Shown: positions 32,701-44,700 of the stretch, piece after piece
Numbering within the stretch: the first letter of the stretch is position 1
Layout of the letters: every line of letters begins with the position of its first letter
NCBI GenBank assembly: GCA_008973525.1
Contig: WACJ01000008.1
Location: 1,426,001 to 1,490,000 of the forward strand
DNA length: 64,000 bases
Source: Stenopsyche tienmushanensis
Lineage: Eukaryota; Arthropoda; Insecta; Trichoptera; Stenopsychidae
Reading direction: 5' to 3'
Translations under genes and position numbers: made by a program
Notes under the pieces: model-generated
What the model was told of the DNA's origin: nothing
The model's database searches: none
Seen by the model: only the letters and a program-made list of their open reading frames with translations

Positions 32701-35700
32701 GTAAGTCGCATATTGACTGAAAATTTGGACACGAGAAAGCTGTGCGCAAAATAGATACCGTGTGTGCTCATAATGGAACAAAAACAGCGTCGTGAAGATG
32801 TTTCAATCGAGCATTTGGCGATGTTTCACAGCAATAGAGCTGAGGTTTCGCGTCGTTTCATAACCATGGATGAAATATGGATCCATCACTTCACTTCTGA
32901 GACAGAGGAACATGGAGATCCTCCACTGGCCCGAGCTGTTTATTGGTTCCGCTATTCGGGATTAGTTCGCTCAATAAAAGTGCATAGCAAGGTAAAAAAA
33001 TTGAATTTAATATCCATATAATGTTCGCAAGAACACGCTCATTCTCAAATTCGAGTGGCCACTTGCGCTCATAAAACTAAACTAGTAAAATAGATAAATA
33101 TATGTTTTTTATAAGTGGCCCTGGGTATGTATTCATCTTCGAAGATGCCGTAAAAAGCCCCAAAAGAAGACTGAATAGCCACAAGGTCTGTGTGTCCAAC
33201 CGGTCCGCTTTTTCAACCGCTGACATGATGAACGAAAACATCGCGATCGGATGTCATAATCGAATGTGTCTATAGAACGATTACAAACTCACATTACAAA
33301 ATGAATTTGTCAAAAGAAGATCGTTTTGCGCCCTAAGCTCAGTTGCACCAGTGGCGGGTACCTGTTTTGCCACCCCCTTGTTACGATTCTGTATTTAGCG
33401 ACGCAATACTATTTTTATATAGGCGACTTTATATAATCAAACATTCGCAAAGATTAAGTATATCGGTCTTTAAATTTACATTCGGAAGATTAAACATTTA
33501 AATGTCATTAATTACTTAAATTAAAGAATATTCATTTCAAATTTAAAAATCATCAAAGATGACATACATCTTTGCTAAAAAAATATTATTTTCTTGTGCA
33601 AGTCATGCTTTTAGAAATCATTGTTTTAGTACAAACATCGAATAAAAGTAGTAAACATAGTGTTAATTTCAATTTTTTTCGGGCTGTATTAGAGCTACTA
33701 AATGTCAATTTTAAAAAAATCCGCGCAAATATTGGAAATGGCGTTAATCCTTCCATATATATCATTAATTTTGAATTTTTTTAATAGCACCTTTTTTTTT
33801 AGATGTTTTCATTTGAAATGTCCGATTTTGTGATAAAATGATTCTCGCTCATTTTCATGATTTGTTTTCTATTATCAAATTTATGCAAGTAAATGCTTAA
33901 AATGAAAAAAATAAAAAATAAGTATTGTACCCGTTTGAATTAATACATTTCTGAATTAATAAAAAAATGTACCACGTGGATAACCGATTAGCAGCATTGA
34001 TGACATGGTGCTGTAGACGGAAATTGAACGAAATTCATTGATCCCTCTATAATATTTTATAATGAGATCATTTTGAATTGGATTTGTTGTTTTAAAAAAC
34101 ATATAATTTGAAAAAAAAATAGGTTTTTCTATTTGCGATCGAGTTTCTATATCTCATCCTAATCACTATTTTATACTTATCTCCATTAATATAAATTATA
34201 TAACAAATAGATAAGGTGGTATATATATATGGAAGTCAATTGGAATATATGGTTTTTCTTTAAATAAAGAATAAATTGTATAAATCTAAATGTTTTTTAT
34301 GCATTTATGCCTATTGATTTGACTTACATACTACCGAGTTGTTTGTCATGTATCCCATAGTTATACGCCACAAATTTGTATCAAGTCAAAAATATACGGC
34401 TTAGTCTTGAATTGCGAGGGTCATCTAGGAAGTAAGGTTACAAATGCTTCTGTGGTCGAAGTTGGTGCACTTGTGTGTATGTCGGCCATTTTGTTCAGTC
34501 ACAGTGAATTCTTCCGATGGAAAGGTGGTCGCGCCCCTGACTCCATTTTCTGTCTGTTATCTGTTTTTTTACTATGCAGAACAATACTGTCGCGAATATC
34601 GGAAGTTTGTGAAAGTTTATGGTAGTGATGTAATTAGGGAATCCAATCCCGAGTTCCTGGACAGTTTTAGGTGCTCATGAATCCCGGGATTAGTAAACGT
34701 AATCCCGAAAAAATCGGGATTGAAATTTTTATCTAATAGAAATCGTACACCTCACCAGCACGTTGAAGGCTACTAAATCGAGACATCTTCGCCGAAATCT
34801 GGACGCTTGGAAACAGTGGCGTAACTACTATTGGCGAGCTTAGGCGACGCCTAGGGGCAGTAACTGTCTAATCTATATATACATATATACAGTACATATA
34901 TGTTTTTCAAATTGTTATATTAACCTTTCCCTAACGGTGATGTATTTACTACACCTCGACTCTAATAATGGGAATATCGATATGAAATATAATAGATACG
35001 GGGCTCAAAATTTTTGTATTTCTCCGTAATATAATTACGAATAACATCGAAATATTATAGTATATAAGTATACTGGAATACAAAAGCTGGTGCCTCGACT
35101 GCAGAAATATCTCGATCTCTACGGCGATTACGTTGAAAAATTGTTTAATGTATTTGTGAAGTATTCTGCGAATTTCAATGAAGTACAAGCGTTTTTCGAT
35201 CCCACGTCAATGTTGTAACCTTACTTTCTGGACGACCTTCGTAGATTTGTAGCATGTTAATTGTTTAAAATTAGTCAATATAATGAAAATGCATGCATCG
35301 TTGGCAAAATAAATAAGCTAAACTTTTGCATTAAAAACAAAAAACAAAAAAATGTCCCAGAATGTAAGCTTCTCAATATAAGCGTTTGATATGATGGCTC
35401 AATGATCAATGAAGATCTCAGTTTTGACATGAAAATGCAATAATACTTTATAGTATGGCATCGAGGGCCTAATTTTAAGTAATCCGAAATACTATAATTT
35501 ATAGATACTTTTGAGTACAAGATAGATGCCATGATGTTAGCATAAAAAGTTAATGTCTGCATGATTTTATAAAAGTATATTCAATGGTCGTTATAATAAA
35601 CGCAATAGATATCTAATAATCGTACACGAATCGAATGGAGTGGAGCTTAAATATGAATTTACAATGCAAAATTCTGATAAATATAAAAACTGATTTGAAA

Positions 35701-38700
35701 TGATTCATATGACGCGGATTAAATTGGCTAAAAGATTAAAAACAAGGTTGAATTGGGGTGCTGTTATTATAAAATGCAATCTTTTTGCGTGATCATAATT
35801 TTGATGATTAAAAAAAAAGTAAACGCAACACAAAACATTCTTAGCCAAAAACTACATGTATTAGCAAAGCATAGAGCATTAGTTTAATCTTGTGGAATTC
35901 TTACGTTTGTTATCGAGTGCTTCTGCGTTGACAGCTGAAGAAGCATTTGGTTTGACCACAACCAACGATGTCAACGGAGTTACGAAGGAATACTGTAATA
36001 AGTATAAGATATATGAATAAGCTGGATAAAAAAATATCACTTCAAAAATATTTGTATATTACTTTCAAGGCTATATCGAGAGCTTTTTTCTTGGCTTCCT
36101 TAGCTGCATCTTCGCTCTTTGCATCGTTTTCGTCCAGCAACCTCTTAATGTTCATGTAGGCCCATAATCTTTCCAAAGGCCAAAATTCTCTCTTATCCCT
36201 CAAGTTGATCTGGACAAATGCGAAATATTAAAAAAATACGATCCAAATTTATAAATGCTAATTTTATAGACTATACTCACTATAATCGGGAAGCAATTGA
36301 ATAATCCAGCTTCAGCTATTCCCGTTACATTTATGGCGTCGGTAAGTTCAGTATTATCTTTGAGTTTACCAGCTACAACCAACTCTGAACCCAAGAATAA
36401 GTGATCAAAATGAATCCGTGTGACGGTTTTTTCATCAACCTATAAATATATAAATGACAGACATTTCTCAGTTAATTCATTAAATAATGCAGATTGGGAA
36501 AATTTAAAATTATGTTCGCAAATTTATTGAATCACGAAAAAATGAGACATAAAACCAGGACATCAAGGACCTTCTTCGGTCATGATATGAATCACCCCAC
36601 ATTCGTGTATTTGAAAAATACAATCAGTTCCATATTTTGCGAAAAATCTTGATAAAAAAAAGCTTTTAAAAAATCAATTAATCTAATACAATCGTACCTG
36701 ATTTTCAGGATAAGTATATTTAACATTGGCAAGCAGAGGTGAAGAAATTTGACGATAAAAGCTCTTCAATTGTTGGGCAGCATCAGCTGCTTCGTAAATA
36801 TGCCTCATGAAGCCAGAGTTTTGCAGAGAAATCTTTCTCAAGAAATTGCGATCAGCATCCTCACCTGAAAATGGATAACGTATATTATATAAAATAATTA
36901 TAGTCTGGATTGAGGGTTGATTTATAATTGATCGTTTTTAAAAGCCAACTCTGATAATAGTCTAATATCTAAATGATCAAATATTGATTAAGAAAGTTAA
37001 TGTAGCGCGTTTTTTCTTTATTCATATATTATCATAATTGGAAAGTCAAGATCTAAGTAGTTTTTTATGTGAAGGATGTTGTTGTTATATTCGTCCCAAA
37101 GATTATGTGTATGCCGTGCTAATGAAGTGCTTTTAGATTGACAATACTTTTCCGTATGATGTGTACCGTCTGGTAATAAATGATTTGGGTATGAGCAGCC
37201 CATATTCAGCTATCCACGTGAGAAGCATGCACGCATACCCTGTGTGTTTCTGTTATTTGTTGATGCTCGCGCTGAAAACTGCACACGTTTCGATTCGAAT
37301 AGCATATCAGGCGGAATCGTTGGGACACAACATCTTCTTCTTGAAAATTTTGGTGGATTTATGTTTCGGAGAATAATTATAGGCACGCCAATTTTCAGTG
37401 TCAAAATACCCAATTCATATATATTTTTATACAGAAATGATAAACTAACTAAATGTTATCCTTATGTTTGGTTCGTGTGTTTACGTGTCATTTAATCAAT
37501 GCCATTACATACAAATCATGTCAAAAAGTGTATCAACACGTACCACATATTGGAAACCACTGCTTTGTATAATATGCAGTAAGCTCTTTTGTAGACACCG
37601 CTAAAATTTCGTTTCAATATATTAGCTGGTTTAAGAATTACATCAATTTTACGAAAGAAGTAGAGTTTCATGAATTTCTTACGGAATCTCCTGCACTTTA
37701 GGCGAAGCTTAGCGCGGAATACCCGAAATGTAAATTGTTAATGTTTTTTTAAACTTTGATGTTTTCGTCGGTAGTGATTTCTTTCCTAACATATTTTTCA
37801 GTCAATGATAACACCTCATATCGTGTTGAATTGTGGAGTTTATTTTGTTATGTGTGAAGTTAGCTCCAAGGGATTGCTTTGCTTGGCGGGTACTCGCTTT
37901 TAGAATACATGGATGATTGATTTGTTGCGTGGCATTACCGCCTCTCGGCATAGTTGACTAAAGGCTTATTTTACCTTAGTAAAACTGGATCGGACACCGA
38001 GATGACAGCGCGCTGACAGACATTGATTTATATATATATATATAAATTACATAACACACATCTTAATCTTTTACCAAACAATTTCCATTGAAAAATGAAA
38101 AAAGTAAAGCATACGCAATCAACTTATTCTAGCGGCTAAGATGTTTCTATAGTTTCTACAGTTATAGTTATGGACGAAATGACTTTGGACCCCCAAAGGC
38201 TACTATAATAAGTTTTTTTTAAAGACGTTTGCTGTTATATATGAATGTATACTTACCAAAAGCCAATGAAAATATGGCAGTGTTTTTAGTGTTCAATGAT
38301 TTTATGTTTGTCAAAATTTTTCTGGTGTCAGTTTCTCCTACAGTTGGATCACCGTCAGTCAAGAAAATGATCATTGGCTCATGGCGCAACTTTCTTGATA
38401 CTGAAAAAAGTAAAATATTTAATACATGTATATTTTTAGGCATAGTTTTTTTGAAAAAAAAAAAAAAACATAAATATCGACTAACATGCGTCCACATCAT
38501 CAGAAGTAGTTTGGGATTCAATTCCATAATTAGCCACCTTCAATGCAGTCGATAAAGCCTCATTGATATTAGTACCTGAAATACAAAATATTAGACATTT
38601 TTTTACATAATAATTACAATAAACTCTCGATTATCCGGGCTAATGCTGGGGAGAACGAACATGTATAACTGGAAAACACAGATAATCTAAATCATCACAT

Positions 38701-41700
38701 TTCCAAAAAAATCTGTAGTTTTTGTTTGTTTTTTATATATTTTAAACAAATTTCTATTATCACTTCGATTTTTTCTTAAATTTATTATATCACTATATGC
38801 ATGTCCTCTTTGTTCAGTGTAATCTAGCAATGTTTTAACACAATTCACCCGGATAATCGAGAGTACACTGTTTATGGAATAATTAGCAATGCCATCTGTT
38901 AACAAGATATGTTAATTATTAAATTGTAATTAATTGGAATTAAGATTTGCGACGTACCTCCATCAGCATTCAATTGCTTAATGATTTCCTTGGCCTTGTC
39001 AATATTTACTTTAGTTGCTGGCTTGGCTTTTGGTGGAATAACTTCTGGGCCCTGGACAGTTTCTTCTGATTCGCCATCAAAGTAATTGAATCGTTGCGAT
39101 CCATACACAACATTCTTGCTGGAGTCTAAATTGTATACCTTTTATATGATTTGAAAAATGTTTTAAGAAAATTGAAAAGAATATAGTATCATAGCAAAAG
39201 AGCACAATTTGAATGAGTAGAAGAAGAACGAAGATTTCATTTTTGTTTGTTTATAGCGAAGATTAGATTGTAAATAAGAAATATTTTTAGGAAAATAAAT
39301 ACACAGCAAACTCACTTTTAATCAGAAATCACACTTAAATAAAATATTTATCTATTAATTAGGAGAATCGGAAAGTAATCAAAATTTTATAACCTACCCT
39401 TTTATAGTCAGTTTGTATTAAAAATAAATAAAAATAAAAATTACGATAGGAATCTCCATAAACTGGTTGATTATTCACTGACGCCATTCGTAGAATCAGA
39501 TTTTGTCAAACAATCAAGTAACTGTCAACTAAGCTTTTTTGTTTTTGCTTAAAAAAATATTAAAATAACATTGCTTTCCGACTCTTCTACTATTTTTATG
39601 GTTTACTATAAGAATTTTCCGTATTACCTTAAAATATGTATTATATAAATCACTTTATTCTACTCATTCGTAGAACATAATAAAAACTTAATTTACTTAT
39701 TGAATAAGATCTATTAACAAATGTATTAAATAATAGCAAATATTTTTTTGAGAAGGGTAAATAATAATATACTATATTACAAATACAATCACCATATTAT
39801 AAATAAAAACGCTATGGAACGCTGTCCGGATCATGTGCGTGCGTGCATACTCATCACAGGGTTAATATTGTGGATACCAGGTATTAATCCGGATAATAGA
39901 CATTTGAAATAAAACCATCGGTCAGAACAATATTATAATGTGCTGAAATCGCCAATTATATCAAATCCTTAAAATACCATCGATGCCATGATGCTGATTA
40001 TAAAATGTGAACTATGATCTGTAGGTAATCCTGTTATTAAGCCGTCGTTTTAGCAACTCGATTATCATGAGTTCAAATCTACAGGAGGTGTGGCTGACGA
40101 CGACATTTTAAAAAAATATATTCGCCATGAAAAATCATGTAAAATGATTGGCAATAATAAAATGGATTGCCAAAAGCCACCTCAATTAAGTAATATTATA
40201 TTTCTAGCAATATGTAACTAATTGGCGACACTTTAACAAGGAGCACGAATTATATTGTGGGATGTTTGCGGGATAACTCACTTTGGATCCTCAGATGAAA
40301 TAAGAGATTTAATGCCAAAAGATTAAATCGAAAACTGATAGAAAAGCGTTCAAATTTAATTTCACCACGACAATTTGTGCCCCTCCTCAAAAAATATTTC
40401 CGGCAAAAATCTGGAGTTGACCTAGGAAGATTTACTATTACATCTTCTATATTTCTCGGGTATGATTTATTTGATACTTTCATTTCTAGCTACAATTTTG
40501 GCCATGGAGTCCGGATCTGCTTGAAGACGATCTATCAATTCCGTGCAAAATGAAATACGGTTTTACTTACGCGACAGACGCGATAAACACGATCTTTAAC
40601 TAGTCATAACATGTACAAATTTGATACAGTCTGTCTCAGCAGATCAAGCGATCGAATATATGACATGAAATGAATCATAGCATCATCAGTTGCGGCTCTA
40701 TAAATTCTTTCATCGTATTTTTTGATCAGACCTCGTACAAAAGTAACAGATCATACCTAACATTCTATATTATAAATGCAATAATTTGGGGAGAGGATCA
40801 TCTGTTTATCTCTAAAAAAATCGAATTTGCATGTATAAATAAATTGAAATTGGATTTACACGGCTTACAAATGAGGGTGGTGATAAATAATATATACGTT
40901 ATAGATGAATGCATTGAAATTATTAAGGGTGCTACTAGTGTGTGTGCTACAACAATAAAATAAGAGCGTAAATGATCTTTACCTTTGCATTGTAACTGAA
41001 ATCGATGATGTTGAAATAATCGCCGGGGTTCAATTCTTGGAGAATCGACAACATAGCTTCTTTCAGCTGTGAAATTTTCTTACCGATCATCGATCCTGAG
41101 ACGTCCAAGACAAATATGACATGCTTGCTGAGAGGTTTCAGATTTTTAGGCGAAAAGAAATGTACGAAATAGCCATCGTTGACCTGCGAACAAGAGCGCC
41201 AAAAATTAAACGCAAATCAAGGCAAAGGCAACCTCATCAAGAATGAAAGATGTCTTTAATAATATTACCAAAATTTCACCGTCGTTGTCGATTTCAACGT
41301 CATATTGTACGACGAATTGTCCAGATATACCTTCTTTTGATTTTGATGGCTCAATTGGATTCAAATAATATGACGGAGTCGTAGACGTAACGCTTTCCTT
41401 TTCCTGTAATTTATTGAATTGTGTTTTTATATTTTGATCATATTTGTGATTTAGTCGATTAGACGACGCTTACCTTAAATTGTCTCATCAACTCGATTTG
41501 CTGCTCTTTTGTGGGAGCAAACCTCACAGTCGCTTGCAATTTATCTTTTTTGATGGTTTGAACAGAGAAAGGATTTTCTGGAAAAGACGAGCAAATAATA
41601 AAACATTAGAAAATCGAATGCATATCTAGAAGGAAAGTTTACAAATTGAGTGCAGCAAGGAAACTTCCTTATTTGAAACGTGCGACCTGAAACGACACTT

Positions 41701-44700
41701 ATTCCGAGAAAGATGGAGTGGTACTTATTCGAAAAAGTGGAAGTTAACATTTTTTGTTATGTAAGTTTAATAACGATCATGCAGTGAACGAGTGAGGAGC
41801 GCGCGTTTGCCTTAGAGGCGTACGATTGAGTACCATCAGATCGATTGAGTTTTGCCATATCACATCATTCAAGATGAATTCAAGAAAAATAACACATCAT
41901 TCAATAAGTTTTTGGGATTTTTTTTTGAAGAAGAAAAAAGTTTAAAATGAAAAAATCCTATGAACATATTGAATGATGTGTTATATAAGGAAATAATGTT
42001 TTTCTTACGGGCATCAGTTGGTAATGCATCGATCTCATTGCCCGTTCTCAATTCAGGCACCAACAAAATGGAAATGGGACTCTTCTCTTTGATGTTAACT
42101 TCCACAACCAATTCATCTAGCACTTGTCCTGGGTTCAGATTTAGTACCAAATTGTAAAGTCCCAATCTTCGCACGAGTAATTCTTCATAGCGCAGTCTGA
42201 AAATGGCTTTGCTTTGGGGCTCCAAATTGACGGAAACCGTGAAATGATTAGAATCTCGAGCCCTTAAAAGATCATTTAACTTAATCAAAATTCATCTTTG
42301 ATAATGAAAATAAGCTTAAAATCTAAAATGCACATCAAATAAGACTTACTGGACAGCTACGTGCGCAGCCGCTTGACCCTGGCTTACTGCTTCGTCGTAA
42401 ACCTTCTTTGCCTCTTCTTTTTCTTTAACATAAGCTTCATAAACTTTACCATCGATTTCCCTAAAGTAAGCATTATACATTAGAATATATTTTCAAACGA
42501 TTAAATTAATATACAAAAAAAACATACATGCTAAAGCCTGATATGAAAGCCGTTTCAGGTATAACAATACTGAATGTAACTTCATTAGCTTTTCTTGCTG
42601 GATTGATTACTCGACTGGTAACAAGAGTATGTGCATATCTTGCCGAAACGTTGCTTTTGACGAACATTGATGATATTTTTGGACCAATTATTGCAACCCC
42701 TCGCTGTAAATGATGTAAATGTTTACTTAACCTTATAAGAATTGTATTAACAATGATCATCATAGCTAGGGAATTCAATCCCGGGATCCCGGACAGTTTT
42801 AGGTGCTCATGAATCTCGGGATCTCGGGAAACAGTGGTGTAACTACAAATTGGCGAGCTTAGGGGACGCCTATGGGCAGTAACCGTCTAATCTATATATA
42901 CAGAACATATATGTTTTTCAAATTGTTATATTAAACTTTCCCTAACGGTGATGTATTTAGTACACCTCGACTCTAATAATGGGAATATTGATATGAAATA
43001 TAATAGATAATGGGGTCAGAATTTTTGTATTCCTCCGTAATATAATTACGAATCACATCAAAGTATTATAGTATTTAAGTATTCATCTGCAGCGACGGAA
43101 ATAAATAATTTGTCGGGAAATCGGGAATTTTGCGAGTTTTAGTCTGTGTCTCAGCAGAAAGGAATTTTATCAGTTACATTGATGGTGTTATTCAAAAATG
43201 GGGGCTCACGCGGTCATCAACTCGATCTAGCATTTAAATATCTGATGATATATTTTCAAACATTTGTTATTTTCAAAATAATATTTGAATATTTAGTATC
43301 TATTTTTTAATTGGACTTATTATTAATTTTTGATCAAATTTATCAATGTAATATCTTAAACTATTGATAATCTTGGTCCCGGGATCCCGGGACTGATCCC
43401 GGGTTGGTCTAATGTAATCCCGAAATCCCGGGATTGAAATTTTGGCCCGGGATTGGATTCCCTAATCATAGCTGCATAGCCAACAAACATACATCGTTGT
43501 TACTCAGTCAAATGGTTAAATGTTCTGGAATTTCCAAATTACAATGAGGATTATATCAATACGTTTATTAATAAAATTTTGAATTATGTTGATGTCGACT
43601 AGGATAAGTTTTTCGTGCTTGGGCATTAAATCTCAGATAATCGCAATGATGCAACCCCGAATTACTAACCCCATTGGTATTTATAATGTAATAATCCTAA
43701 TAAATTTAATCGGTTTATTGTTTAAATTTTAAAAATATACATACCGCTGCATCTGCAGAATCCACATTTCTTGCAATTCGTGTTTTGGGAACAACTACTA
43801 AATCAACGGGAGACGTGGGAGACCCTTTTACCTCGCCTTGCAGTGTAATTAAAATCACGGAAAATGCGAGAAACACATACATGTTGCGGAACCTGAAACA
43901 ATAAGATATTTTATTAAGTCATATAATATACAAAAATTGTAAAGCTATATTAAGAGTATATCATGAAATGAAAAAAAAAAAGTTTTTTGTAGAAAATAAT
44001 GTTCTTCAAATGTTAGTCGACTAACCAAATATACAATACGTGTTATCCAAAGAATGGCTGAGACACAGCCGATGATCAAAAAGTATGTAAGAAAAAAACG
44101 ACATTTCTAACTGGACAATCTAATACTAATACTTCCAATCTCCCTAATTTGTTAGTACGCCGATATTTTTTCCATAATCTGAATTTCAAGTCAAACTTTT
44201 ATAATAAGAATAATCCAATATATTAACAAATAAATATAAGGACGTGCATATAGATCCATATGTCATGCAATAATTAAATTATTATTGTAATTATTATGCG
44301 AATTTTAAAGATACAAAATTAAGCAACAAAAAAGCTCAAATAACACATTTGCAAATTTGAAATTAAATGGTAATTAGAAACAATGATGATAGCTCATTTA
44401 AAAAACATCATATTTTTTCTTGGTAATCAAGGATATGTTGTACTTGTTTTCATACTAATTTTGTTTATCCATGTTGTTAACGATATGCAGTTAATTTCGT
44501 CCGAAATGAGCACGATCAATAAACAATTCAGTGTTTTTATCGATTTGGTGCTTTCACGAATGACCTGTGTGATAATTGTGACTTAAGGGGGGAAACCAGT
44601 TTAGACGGTTCGAAAAATCGATTTATTTTATAAATTATTAGTAAAACAATTCAAGAATATGTTTTCAAAGTTTCACAACAAAAATCCGTTTTTCCCCGCA

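Noticed and set aside
38030..38046. (AT)n tract as a regulatory signal
   Set aside because: Short microsatellite in an AT-rich intron; nothing indicates function.
38229..38555. Plus-strand open frame of 108 residues
   Set aside because: Antisense to exons 10 and 11 of the ITIH-like gene carrying FLTDGDPTVGE.
41960..42157. Plus-strand open frame
   Set aside because: Antisense shadow of exon 5 in the VIT domain.
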